Source: Antarcticirhabdus aurantiaca (lineage in GTDB: Bacteria; Pseudomonadota; Alphaproteobacteria; Rhizobiales; Rhizobiaceae). Taken from it: 64,000 nt of DNA. The stretch covers positions 124,001 to 188,000 of the forward strand of contig NZ_VTOM01000003.1 of assembly GCF_009765365.1 (NCBI RefSeq), read 5' to 3'. Below the pieces are notes generated by a model. It searched no databases. It had not been told where the DNA came from and saw nothing but the letters and a program-made list of their open reading frames with translations. The position numbers and the translations under genes are program-made. Shown piece after piece: positions 1 through 8,072 of this stretch; positions within the stretch are counted from its first letter, which is position 1, and each line of letters starts with the position of its first letter.

Positions 1-565
1 GCGCGAGCCGCGCGGCCGCGGCGAGATAGCTCTGCGCCCCCGCCATGTCGCCGCGCTCCAGGGCGCAGATCCCCGCGACGGACAGGGCTCTCGGATGGCG
101 CGCTTCGGCCTGGAGGCAGCGCTCCGCCAGGACCTGCGCCTCGGCGAACAGTCGGAGGCGACATGCGATCACCGACAGGCCGAGGCAGCCCTCGACCTCG
201 CCCCAGGCGCTTCCGGCCAGAAGTCCGAGAATGAGCACGGCTTCGCCCGTCGCGCCCGTGGCATCCGCCTCGAAGGCGAGCGCGTAGAGCGCGGACGCGT
301 CCTCTTCGGCGCCGGGAACGAGCCCGAGCCGAACCGCCGCGGCTTCCCGGTCGGCGGCCTTCGGAACCGTCTCGATCAGCGTCCGCGCGGCGCGCGCCTC
401 GACCCCGCCTTCGGCCGCCCGTTTGTCGAGGCGCGACAAGCCGTCCTCGATCAAGCGACGTGCCGGTCCGGTTCCGACGGCGGGTCCGGCCTCGCGCGGC
501 TCACCGTCCCGCCCCCCGATGGGAGCCGGAATCCGGTCCGAGACCTCGGCAAGGGCGTTTGGCAT
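1..565 (-). CDS. TPR-type chaperone-like protein, cut by the left edge
   Basis: The reading frame is open from the ATG at 565 to the window edge (188 codons), so the C-terminus is missing. The first 50 residues are Pro/Gly-rich. After about residue 80 come helical TPR-like segments such as ALYALAFEADATGATGEAV, followed by GDMAGAQSYLAAAARLA near the edge. This resembles the other SycD/LcrH-like proteins of this locus (4380, 8629, 9177). The start is chosen because AGGAG lies just upstream; a second ATG four bases earlier is in another frame. It is divergent from the gene at 755. A role as chaperone for a T3SS translocator or cargo is inferred from context; a generic TPR protein is the alternative. 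Confidence 0.6.
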   Translation of the reverse strand, partial: MPNALAEVSDRIPAPIGGRDGEPREAGPAVGTGPARRLIEDGLSRLDKRAAEGGVEARAARTLIETVPKAADREAAAVRLGLVPGAEEDASALYALAFEADATGATGEAVLILGLLAGSAWGEVEGCLGLSVIACRLRLFAEAQVLAERCLQAEARHPRALSVAGICALERGDMAGAQSYLAAAARLA

Positions 566-754
566 CCATTCTCCTGGCCTGTGCGGCCTTGCACGCCGCC
601 CGGCAGCGCGCGACGCTCGTCGCCCGCACCATGCCACGACCGGCCGTGCCGCCAGTGTACCATATGGCACAGCAGCCGGCGGCGGCAGGACCTAGAGAAG
701 ATGGCGCCCTTCGCATCGGTGGCTCGGGGCGCGGGGCGAGCGGCCGGAGCGGAC

Positions 755-1078
755 ATGGCGGACGAGGAGCAGTCGAGCGAGGCGGCACGGGCGAGCGCAG
801 TGGTGGAAGCCTGGCTCGCCGCGCGCGGAAGCCGGCCGCCGCTCGACACGGCCGTGCTTGTCGAGCTGCGTCTGGCGCTGGCGCGGGTCTGCGAGGCCGA
901 AATCGTGGGCCGCGATCCGATGGCGCAGCGAATCCTGCGCAACATGGCCTGGGCCGAGGACATGGACGAGTTCCACGCCGCGCTCGACCGCTTGAGCGCG
1001 CGCGTGGCGGAATTGACGAGCGGCGCGCGGCACGAGACGGCGGCGCCGCGCCCGCCGCGCCGGCTTCTCCGCCTTTAG
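755..1078 (+). CDS. Small hypothetical protein at the head of the T3SS operon
   Basis: Encodes 107 residues, acidic at the N-terminus (MADEEQSSE) and then largely helical, with no membrane segment or signal peptide. I do not recognise the family. Its position, 84 bp upstream of a large secreted-type protein and divergent from a TPR chaperone gene, suggests a T3SS accessory role such as a chaperone or regulator, but nothing in the sequence proves this. GGAG precedes the ATG at 755. An upstream in-frame ATG at 701 would add 18 low-complexity residues and cannot be excluded. Confidence 0.5.
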   Translation: MADEEQSSEAARASAVVEAWLAARGSRPPLDTAVLVELRLALARVCEAEIVGRDPMAQRILRNMAWAEDMDEFHAALDRLSARVAELTSGARHETAAPRPPRRLLRL

Positions 1079-1162
1079 GGATGAGCGCGGGACGCATATG
1101 AAAACGGAGACCGGCCGGGGCATCGCGAGACCCGGCGTCGACGCCATCGGGAGACGGCAGGC

Positions 1163-3481
1163 ATGAGCACCATCTCGAATTCGTGGACGGGCATGACGAC
1201 GCTCGCTTCGGGCCAACTCGGCACGGTGCCGGCGAAGAACGAGGACCTCGCCGTCGCGCCCGCCAGTCTCCTGCCCGACACCTTCCGCTCCTGGACGCTG
1301 GAGAAGCAGGACGCCTACCTCACCCGGCACGGCTCCCCCCTGACGCTGGGCACTGCCGTCACCTCCCGCCCGCTGGATGTGAAGCGCAGCGGCGAGCCGG
1401 CCCTGACTCTGACGATGAAGACGGCGAAGTTCCTCAACGGGGCGGCCGACGGCTTCACCTTTCGGGACGTCACCGCCGAGACCGGGATGGTCAGCCGCCC
1501 GACGGATTTCAGCCTGCCGCCCGCCTCCCTTCCGCCGAGCTCCTTCCTGTCCTGGACGCGCGAGGAGCGGCTGCGCTACGCGCAGGCAAACGGGTTCGGC
1601 GCGATCGGCGGCTCGACGACCATCGGCAGCGCGACCAACCAGGGCACCCTCCTCGTCGGCGTGGTGGACGACATCGTGATGGAGTCGGGTCCAGTCTACG
1701 GCAATTCGGCCGCGACCGGCGGCTCGGCCGGGATCCCCTACTACCACCTCAACGGCTCCACGGACGGCATGCCCTCGCAGACCGTTCGCGACCAGGCCGA
1801 CAAGCTGTTTCCGACGATCGACGGTGAAAAGCACACGCTCGACGCGGCCGATCGGCCGAAGAGCATCTACAAGGAAACGAACGACCCGGCCGACCCGCGG
1901 CCTCTCCGCCCGGACGCCGAGCAGAAGGGCTTCTATACGAACCCGGGCCGGCTGACGACGGAAGCCCAGGCGCAAGCCTTCATGAAGGACTTCGTGACCT
2001 GGCATTCCGGCTATCAGCTCGAATTCGTCAAGCTGCACGGCTCGGGCGACCCGACGCGGCTGGTGATTCCGGCGGGCTCCGCGACGCCCGTGCTGGCGGC
2101 GATGGTGTCGCAAACCGACAAGACCCAGCTCTACATCCTCTCCAGCCTCGACAAGGCGGCCTTCGCCAAGATGTCCCTGGCCGATCAGACGGCGATCGCG
2201 ACGCTGCCGGGCTTCGCCGCCGTCGCCAACCAAGTCGGCCTCAAGGCGAAGGACACGAGCGGAGCAAGGATCACCGACCTCACCAGTCCATCGGGCGATG
2301 CCGTCGCGCCGGACGTGGCGGCGAGCAACCTGAAAGCGTTCATCAACTCCAAGATCTCGACCAAGTCCCCGGGAGAGCTCCAGGGGCGGATCGTCACCCT
2401 CTCCCAAACCAACCCGCAAACCGCCGAGGATCGGGCTGCCAACATCTATTACGTCGGACCGACGGCAGTCACGCCGGCAACCAATCCCGCAAGCTATTCG
2501 TGGGAAAAACGGGAGCGACTGCCGACGGCGGAGCATCGCAGCTACTTCACCAGCCAGATCGACGTCCTCACGACTCAGCTGAGCACGATGGCGATCGTTT
2601 CACCGGCCGAAATCACGAATCGACTCAAGGCTTTGAAGGATCGCTTCGACCGCGCCTATGCCTTCTGCGACGTGGCTATCCAGACCCCGGTCACCGGCTT
2701 CATGGGCGTTCCCGCCACCAACGCGACGATGTACAAGGACGTCATCAGCCTCGACGACAACAAGACGATCGCCAAGGGCTACCAGGTCTTCATCGCGCAG
2801 GAAAAGCGGCTCGCCGAAACGATGCAGGAACGATCGCGCGTCGCCTCCAACGACGGCGCCCTCTACGGCCGCCGGCTGGACGTGCCCGAGCTCGTCTTCC
2901 GCCTGCAGAGCCTCTACAACATCCAGCTCGAGGCCGAGGTCGTGATGGAGACGGAGGAGGTCAGCCAGCAGAACGCCCTGCTCCAGACCTATGCCAAGAT
3001 GCAGGACATCGTGAACGAGACGCTGTCGCGATTCGGCAAGACCGACGAAGACGGCAAGTATATCCTCGGCAAGGGCGTCGACGACCTTCGGAACGACCAA
3101 AGCAACTTCTCGGACGATCAACGCAAGATCATATCCATGTTCGAGACCGAGCTCGGCAAATTCCAGAAGCACCCGCTCGAAATCCTGCGCAAGATCGACC
3201 GGCCGCTGCACAACACGATCTCGCAGTTCAACTACACCGACACCAATCTCGGCGGCGGCGGCAGCAACGACAACTATAACCTCAACACCTTCACTCATCC
3301 GCAGTGGCAGGGCTTCGGCACCCGCCTGTCCGAGACGGTGACGATCATCAACCAGAACAGCCAGATCAAGATGAACGAGATCAACTCCACGGACAAACAG
3401 CGCAACCGGCACTTCGAGCTGGCCAACAGCGCTCTGTCGAAGATGAGCGAGATGATCAACAACATCGCCCGGGCTGGCTGA
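1163..3481 (+). CDS. Large T3SS-associated protein, possible needle-tip/hydrophilic translocator or effector
   Basis: Encodes 772 residues with no signal peptide and no clear membrane segment, as expected of a T3SS substrate. A motif of about 28 residues occurs twice near the N-terminus (residues 34-62 and 121-149), sharing the pattern PxxFxSWTxEExxxY. The last 60 residues form a Ser/Asn-rich amphipathic helix that ends in SALSKMSEMINNIARAG, recalling the C-terminal coils of needle-tip proteins (LcrV, IpaD, SipD). It sits 13 bp before sctX and upstream of the chaperone-sctE-sctB block, where a tip-protein gene would be expected. At more than twice the usual tip-protein length, it could instead be an effector. 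The role is inference. Confidence 0.5.
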   Translation: MSTISNSWTGMTTLASGQLGTVPAKNEDLAVAPASLLPDTFRSWTLEKQDAYLTRHGSPLTLGTAVTSRPLDVKRSGEPALTLTMKTAKFLNGAADGFTFRDVTAETGMVSRPTDFSLPPASLPPSSFLSWTREERLRYAQANGFGAIGGSTTIGSATNQGTLLVGVVDDIVMESGPVYGNSAATGGSAGIPYYHLNGSTDGMPSQTVRDQADKLFPTIDGEKHTLDAADRPKSIYKETNDPADPRPLRPDAEQKGFYTNPGRLTTEAQAQAFMKDFVTWHSGYQLEFVKLHGSGDPTRLVIPAGSATPVLAAMVSQTDKTQLYILSSLDKAAFAKMSLADQTAIATLPGFAAVANQVGLKAKDTSGARITDLTSPSGDAVAPDVAASNLKAFINSKISTKSPGELQGRIVTLSQTNPQTAEDRAANIYYVGPTAVTPATNPASYSWEKRERLPTAEHRSYFTSQIDVLTTQLSTMAIVSPAEITNRLKALKDRFDRAYAFCDVAIQTPVTGFMGVPATNATMYKDVISLDDNKTIAKGYQVFIAQEKRLAETMQERSRVASNDGALYGRRLDVPELVFRLQSLYNIQLEAEVVMETEEVSQQNALLQTYAKMQDIVNETLSRFGKTDEDGKYILGKGVDDLRNDQSNFSDDQRKIISMFETELGKFQKHPLEILRKIDRPLHNTISQFNYTDTNLGGGGSNDNYNLNTFTHPQWQGFGTRLSETVTIINQNSQIKMNEINSTDKQRNRHFELANSALSKMSEMINNIARAG

Positions 3482-3494
3482 GGGGCCGACCGGG

Positions 3495-3878
3495 ATGCGC
3501 ATCAAGAACCTCGACGTCGGCGTCGAGCAGGTCACCCACTGGCAGGCCGCGGACGAGGTCCACCTGCCGGCCGAGGGCAAGGTCGCGCCGGCCTTCCTGC
3601 CGCAGGAGCGCGCCCTCGACGCCATCCTTCAGCGCCCCTCGCTCGACGAGCGGCTGCCGAACCTTCTGGAGCCGTCCGGCCTCGATCCCTCGCTGCTCGA
3701 GCCCGCCGCCCTCGCCCGCACGCGCGACGAGCTCGGCAGCCTCTTTCGCCGTGCCGCGGCCTCGGCGCACGACCACGAGGACAGCGCGGTCTTCTCCGCC
3801 GCCGCCGAGGTCATCGCCGCCGACCAGCGCCTCGACGACGAAGTGCGCACCGCCCTCGCGATGCTGCTGCGCGGATGA
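3495..3878 (+). CDS. sctX: T3SS protein SctX (YscX family)
   Basis: Encodes 127 residues, close to YscX (about 122). The layout matches that family: an N-terminal GVEQV and LPAEGKVAP stretch, a central leucine-rich part with L-x-P repeats, ARTRDELGSLF, and a C-terminal helix ending AADQRLDDEVRTALAMLLRG that parallels the QQDDDRLLQIILNLL end of YscX. In Ysc-type systems SctX is a small secreted protein that binds the chaperone SctY and the export gate SctV and is needed for export of early substrates. The stop codon overlaps the sctY start by 4 bp (ATGA), so the two are probably translationally coupled. Confidence 0.85.
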   Translation: MRIKNLDVGVEQVTHWQAADEVHLPAEGKVAPAFLPQERALDAILQRPSLDERLPNLLEPSGLDPSLLEPAALARTRDELGSLFRRAAASAHDHEDSAVFSAAAEVIAADQRLDDEVRTALAMLLRG

Positions 3879-4282
3879 GCGACCGCTTGTCCGTGGCGGC
3901 TGCCTCGCCGCTCGATCGCCGCTCGCGCGACTTCCTGCTGCTCAACATCTTCGTCTACCTGCGGCACGGCTACGTGACCAAGGCGTCGATCCTCGCCGAG
4001 GCGCTCAACCGCCTCGGCGACGATACGGCGGAGGTCCATCTCGCCCGCGCGGTTCTGCGCTATGCGGCCGGCGCCCATGCCGAAGCGCTCGAGGCCTTGC
4101 GCGAGCTCGACCGCGTCGATCCCCTGGAGCGCTTCGGCGATTATCGCCTCACCGAGCGCCAGCGCATGCGCCGCTACCTCAAGCTCCGCTGCCTCCACGA
4201 GATCGGCGAGACGGGCCGCGTCCGCGACGCCCTCGATTCCTACATGCGCCACGGCGAGGCCGGCCCGGACGCGTCCGAATAG
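3875..4282 (+). CDS. sctY: T3SS chaperone SctY (YscY family)
   Basis: Encodes 135 residues with a TPR-like fold. The opening SRDFLLLNIFVYLRHGYVTKA matches the QEFLLLNGWLQLQCGHAERA region of YscY, and later helices (HAEALEALRELDRVDPLERF) follow the same pattern. SctY binds SctX and joins it to SctV. The gene overlaps sctX by 4 bp, and the pair lies upstream of a translocator-chaperone gene, unlike the yscX-yscY-lcrD order of Yersinia where sctV follows directly. The C-terminal tail (EAGPDASE) is short and disordered. Assignment is strong because the partner and the size both fit. Confidence 0.85.
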   Translation: MSDRLSVAAASPLDRRSRDFLLLNIFVYLRHGYVTKASILAEALNRLGDDTAEVHLARAVLRYAAGAHAEALEALRELDRVDPLERFGDYRLTERQRMRRYLKLRCLHEIGETGRVRDALDSYMRHGEAGPDASE

Positions 4283-4379
4283 AAGCCGGGGGCGCTGTCA
4301 CGTTCGAGACAGGGCCCGCGGCGAGCCCGCGCCATCCTGCCTTCGAGAACAAGCGGTGCGATTCCCGAAAGGCCATCCG

Positions 4380-4949
4380 ATGTCGATCCTGGACCATCCC
4401 CTGGGCAATCCCGATCACCTGCCGGACGCGATCGTCTATGCCGCACAGATGACGGCCGCGGCCCTGCCGGAGCTGGACCCCAAGACCCGGCGGATCCTGG
4501 AGCTGACGGCCGACGGCACGTCGCTCGGCGACGCGCTCGGCATCACGAAGGAGCAGAAGCAGGCGCTTCTCGACCTCGGCTGCCGCCTCATCCAGGTCGG
4601 CGAGCTGGAAAAGGCCACCGACGTCCTGTTGCGCCTCAACCAGTACGATCCGCTGATGGAGCCGGCGCTCTACGCGCTCGGCGTCATCTGCCAGATGCGC
4701 GGCGAGCTGCAGAAGGCCGCCTTCATGTACACGCAGTTCCTGGCGCTCGATGCCACCAACCCGATGGGCTACCTGCGCGTCGGCGAGTGCCTGATCGCGG
4801 CCGGCGAATTCTCGGAGGCGCGCGCGACGCTGGAGATGGCGAAGCTCTTCGCCGCGGAAGGCAAGGGCCAGCCCGGCAACCTCGCCGAGGCCGAGACCCT
4901 TCTCGCCCACCCCGACGTCGCGGCCGCGCCGCTTCCGCAGACGTCCTGA
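4380..4949 (+). CDS. SycD/LcrH-type class II chaperone of the translocators
   Basis: Encodes 189 residues. From about residue 55 the protein follows the LcrH/SycD/IpgC TPR family: LLDLGCRLIQVGELEKATDV, then YDPLMEPALYALGVICQMRG, then NPMGYLRVGECLIAAGEFSEA. These chaperones hold the two hydrophobic translocators soluble in the cytoplasm before export. The sctE and sctB genes lie immediately downstream, separated by a truncated sctE-like fragment. The N-terminal 50 residues, ending DPKTRRILELTADGTSLGDA, are an ordinary lead helix for the family. The ATG at 4380 follows a GAAAGG ribosome site. Of the TPR proteins here this is the best match to the translocator chaperone. Confidence 0.85.
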   Translation: MSILDHPLGNPDHLPDAIVYAAQMTAAALPELDPKTRRILELTADGTSLGDALGITKEQKQALLDLGCRLIQVGELEKATDVLLRLNQYDPLMEPALYALGVICQMRGELQKAAFMYTQFLALDATNPMGYLRVGECLIAAGEFSEARATLEMAKLFAAEGKGQPGNLAEAETLLAHPDVAAAPLPQTS

Positions 4950-4984
4950 GGCAGGCGGAGCGCCTCGCTCCGCATTCCCCGTCG

Positions 4985-5242
4985 ATGCTGGCTTCGGCAG
5001 GCATCGACGCGGCGCGCACCGCCGGGAAGTTCGAGGAAACCAGCACGCGGGCCGACGCCGAGCGCCTCGAAGCGGGCGCCGAGCAGAACGAGGCCATGAT
5101 GCAGATGCTGGACGACATGATCGATCAGGCGCTCTCACGACTGATGGCCCCGCGCGGCCGTTTCGATGCCGTCTTCGACACCATCGTCGAGGCCGTTCAG
5201 GACCGCGGCAACACGCTGCCGCGCGCCCAGTTCCGCGGCTGA
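4985..5242 (+). pseudogene. Truncated copy of the sctE 3' end
   Basis: This 258-base open frame encodes a near duplicate of the last 65-85 residues of the SctE protein at 5414-6826. Both share MLDDMIDQALSRLMA, then VEAVQDRxNTLxRAQFRG and the stop. The DNA is also alike, for example gacgacatgatcga in both. The ATG at 4985 has no ribosome site, and the frame runs back into the chaperone gene without a better start. It is most simply the remnant of a tandem sctE duplication whose 5' part was lost. An expressed 85-residue protein is possible but less likely. Confidence 0.65.
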
Positions 5243-5270
5243 GCCGCGCATCCCGTCGCGCCCCATTCGA

Positions 5271-5302
5271 GAGGCCGCAGGCTCCCCGCCGGCGGCCTCT
5301 TT
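5271..5302 (+). terminator. Rho-independent terminator before sctE
   Basis: An 8-bp GC stem (GAGGCCGC and GCGGCCTC, 5271-5278 and 5292-5299) with a 13-base loop is followed by a short T run. It would end transcripts coming from the sctX-sctY-chaperone operon and isolates sctE-sctB behind their own promoter. Confidence 0.6.
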
Positions 5303-5338
5303 GCATTTCGGGGTCTTCATCGGCGCGGAAGAGCTTGG

Positions 5339-5355
5339 CTGTCACGAACGGGACA
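5339..5355 (+). promoter_or_regulatory. Recurrent T3SS promoter motif upstream of sctE
   Basis: CTGTCACGAACGGGACA lies 58 bp before the sctE start. TGTC and GACA form an inverted repeat spaced like a CRP-type operator (5+6+5). Near-identical sites precede sctW, sctC and the chaperone gene at 26207. It may be the operator of the local Crp/Fnr regulator or the -35 region of a shared promoter. Confidence 0.5.
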
Positions 5356-5413
5356 GGAGCTCGGAAAGCTTGGGCTAGTCTGCAACCAACAGCCGACGAA
5401 AGGGCCCGGTCCT

Positions 5414-6826
5414 ATGTGCAGCGCGATCAACACTTCGAATTCCGACCGCATCCTGACCGACGCGCTCATGCGCAGCCAGGGTTCCGGCCAGACGGGCGAC
5501 GTCAAGGGCGGCAAGAGCGTCGGCAGCGGCGTCAACGGCGGCGGCAACGTGCCGGACGCGCCCGGCCAGGCCGGTCAGTCCGGCGCCCCCGGCGCCAACG
5601 CCCGCCTGAGCCTCCAGGTCTTCATGTCGACCGGCGGTCAGAGCGTCGACACCTCGGTTCTTCTCGTCCAGGTGGCCGTGTCGATGCGCGACACGGAAGC
5701 GACCACGCAGAAGTCGAAGATCAACACCGACATGGAGGCCAAGAAGGCGCAGGCCAAGGAGAAGGAGGCCAAGCTGGAGGAAGCCCAGAAGAAACTGGCC
5801 GAGGCGCAAGAAAAGAAGAACAGCGCCAACCTCTTCGACAAGATCAAGCTCGCCTTCGAATGGCTCGGAGCCGTTTTGTCCGCGGCCGTCGGCGGAATCA
5901 TGATCGCCCTCGGCGTCACGGCCGCGATCGGCGTCGCGCTCGTCGCAGCGGCCGTCGTCGCGATCACCATGGCGATCGACTCGACGATCCAGATGGCGAC
6001 CGGCATGGGAATCGCCGGCAACTTCCAGATGATGGCCGACAAGGCCGCCAACGCCCGGGGCGAGAACGTGCCCCCGCTCACCGAAGCCGAGATGAAGGAG
6101 CGCGCCGGCAAGGCCGACATGGGCTTCCGCATCTCCATGGCGGTGATCGGCATCGCGCTCGCTCTTGCCACCGGCGGCAAGGACATGATCAACGGCATCA
6201 AGAACATCGCCAACGCCATCAAGGAAGCCGGGTCGACCGCCATCCAGTTCGGCCGGGCGGCCGTTTCGTCGGCCTCGACCGCCGGCAACGCGGCTTCCAC
6301 CGTCGCCAAGACAGCGGACGGGGCGCAGAGCATCGCGGGAATCGCGGGCACGGCTTCCAAGCTCGCGAAGTCGGCCGACTCCGCGGCCGACTTCGTCAAC
6401 GTCGCCGAGGATTCGGCCCAGGCAGCGCAGAAGATCGGCGGCTTCTGGGGCAAGCTTTCGGACAAGGCGATCAACAGCCTCGCCACCCGGATGGGCACCA
6501 GCGCCGAGCAGGCCACCAAGACGCTGCAAACGGCCAAGTCCGGGATCGGCGCGGCGGAGGACGTCGGCCAGATGACCTCGACCGCGATCGACATGGGCTC
6601 GCTCGCCGAGCGCTACAAGGCCACCGAGACCTCCGCCGACGCCAAGCGTCTTCAGGCCAGCGCCAAGCAGGACGAGGCCATGATGGAGATGCTGGACGAC
6701 ATGATCGACCAGGCGCTCTCGCGCCTCATGGCCTCGGGCGACCGCTTCAACGCCGTCCTCGACTCGATCGTCGAGGCTGTTCAGGACCGCAGCAACACGC
6801 TGTCCCGCGCCCAGTTCCGCGGCTGA
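5414..6826 (+). CDS. sctE: T3SS translocator SctE (IpaB/SipB/YopB family)
   Basis: Encodes 470 residues. The order of elements is that of the major pore-forming translocator: a Gly/Ser-rich N-terminus, a charged coiled coil at about 98-136 (EAKKAQAKEKEAKLEEAQKK), a long hydrophobic hairpin at about 148-190, a second hydrophobic stretch at about 238-256 (RISMAVIGIALALATGG), then Ala-rich amphipathic helices to the end. There is no signal peptide. SctE is secreted through the needle and inserts into the host membrane with SctB. It has its own promoter region with the recurrent motif, is preceded by its chaperone gene, and its 3' end exists as a broken extra copy upstream. Confidence 0.85.
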   Translation: MCSAINTSNSDRILTDALMRSQGSGQTGDVKGGKSVGSGVNGGGNVPDAPGQAGQSGAPGANARLSLQVFMSTGGQSVDTSVLLVQVAVSMRDTEATTQKSKINTDMEAKKAQAKEKEAKLEEAQKKLAEAQEKKNSANLFDKIKLAFEWLGAVLSAAVGGIMIALGVTAAIGVALVAAAVVAITMAIDSTIQMATGMGIAGNFQMMADKAANARGENVPPLTEAEMKERAGKADMGFRISMAVIGIALALATGGKDMINGIKNIANAIKEAGSTAIQFGRAAVSSASTAGNAASTVAKTADGAQSIAGIAGTASKLAKSADSAADFVNVAEDSAQAAQKIGGFWGKLSDKAINSLATRMGTSAEQATKTLQTAKSGIGAAEDVGQMTSTAIDMGSLAERYKATETSADAKRLQASAKQDEAMMEMLDDMIDQALSRLMASGDRFNAVLDSIVEAVQDRSNTLSRAQFRG

Positions 6827-6855
6827 GCCGCCCCCATTTTCGAGGTATCGCCGCG

Positions 6856-8064
6856 ATGACCAACACGATCAATCCGAATTTCGTCCCGACCTCCTTCTTC
6901 GGTGCCAACAACGAACTGAAGGTCGACAAGCCCCTCGCCGAAGCGGTCCAGACCGAGGTCAAGGCCCGCCTCGACCAGATCCCCGACGCCGTCGGCGACA
7001 AGCACTTCCTCGAGGCGATCGCCGACCTGTCGCCGACCGACGTCGCCTTGCCCGGCCAGCGCAAGGAACTCTTCGACAAGTTCACCGCGGCGGCCCAGAA
7101 GTTCGCCGCCACCGAAACGACGCCCCTGCCCTACACCGGCGACATCGCCAAGTTCCTCGCCCGCGTCATGATCGAGTTCGCGGGCGACCAGCGCCAGCAG
7201 GCCCTCAACGACCGCGTTCTCGCCCGTCAGGCGGCGCAGGCCGAGATGATGAACCAGGCGGGACAGCAGGAAAAGGCCGCCACCGAGATGATGGCGGGCG
7301 CCATCACCAACGCCGTTCTCGGCGCTGTCGGCGGCGCCCTGGCCTTTGCCGGCTCGGCCGCCTCCTTTGCCGGCCAGGCCAAGGGCCTCGTGCAGATGAA
7401 TTCGGCCGCCAAGCAGAGCGCCGCCGCCCAGAAGACGATGGACGGCCTCCTCGACTCGGCCGGAACATCCTCCCAGACGACGAAGTCGACGCAGGCCGCC
7501 AAGGGCGGATCGGTCGATGTCGACGTCAGCGTGAAGGTGACGCAGGTCGGCCCCAAGCCGAAGGACGCCGGTTCCATCGGCGGGGCCAAGACGCCTGACG
7601 GCGTCGGCACGCCCGGCAACCTGCCGCCGAAGAACGCCGCCACGGACGCCGACGACGCGATCGCCAAGCTCAACCAGAAGGATGCGGCGCTCGCCAAGAT
7701 GACGCCGGAGCAGGCGCAGCAATACCGCGCAGCCGAGGCGATGAAGGCCAGGGGGGACCAGAACTTCACCCTCGCCGAGAAGCAGAACCAGATGGTCATG
7801 ACCTTCGGTCAGGCGATCGAGACGATCGGCGGCATCCAGAAGACCATCGGCGGCTCCGCCGACAGCGCCATGCAGGCGACCGCCAAGAAGTCCGAGGCGG
7901 AGGGATCGCGCGACGCGGCCGACGCCGAATACGCCAAGCAGGTCGCGGACGGAAAGAAGGAAATCCAGGACGCGATGAACGAGATGATGAAGCAGATCAT
8001 CAACTTCATCAAGGAAATGCAGGACGCCGAAGTCGAGGCGATGCGCGCCATCACGCGCGGTTGA
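6856..8064 (+). CDS. sctB: T3SS translocator SctB (YopD/IpaC-type minor translocator)
   Basis: Encodes 402 residues with one hydrophobic segment at about 146-171 (rich in Ala/Gly, beginning MAGAITNAVLGAVGG), long soluble flanks and an amphipathic C-terminal helix (MNEMMKQIINFIKEMQD). This is the layout of YopD/IpaC-type minor translocators, which complete the host-membrane pore with SctE. It starts 30 bp after sctE with GAGGT as ribosome site. The central region from about 230 to 270 is Pro/Gly/Asp-rich. Primary-sequence similarity in this family is always weak, so the call rests on topology and on position directly after sctE. Confidence 0.75.
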   Translation: MTNTINPNFVPTSFFGANNELKVDKPLAEAVQTEVKARLDQIPDAVGDKHFLEAIADLSPTDVALPGQRKELFDKFTAAAQKFAATETTPLPYTGDIAKFLARVMIEFAGDQRQQALNDRVLARQAAQAEMMNQAGQQEKAATEMMAGAITNAVLGAVGGALAFAGSAASFAGQAKGLVQMNSAAKQSAAAQKTMDGLLDSAGTSSQTTKSTQAAKGGSVDVDVSVKVTQVGPKPKDAGSIGGAKTPDGVGTPGNLPPKNAATDADDAIAKLNQKDAALAKMTPEQAQQYRAAEAMKARGDQNFTLAEKQNQMVMTFGQAIETIGGIQKTIGGSADSAMQATAKKSEAEGSRDAADAEYAKQVADGKKEIQDAMNEMMKQIINFIKEMQDAEVEAMRAITRG

Positions 8065-8072
8065 GCCCGGTC

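Noticed and set aside
692-2536. 614-codon open frame on the minus strand
   Set aside because: It is the antisense shadow of the genes at 755 and 1163; Arg/Gly-rich composition typical of GC-rich shadow frames.
5335-6855. Long plus-strand frame running into sctB from upstream
   Set aside because: Before 6856 it is a shadow of sctE in another frame with Arg/Gly-rich nonsense; the real gene starts at the ATG after the sctE stop.
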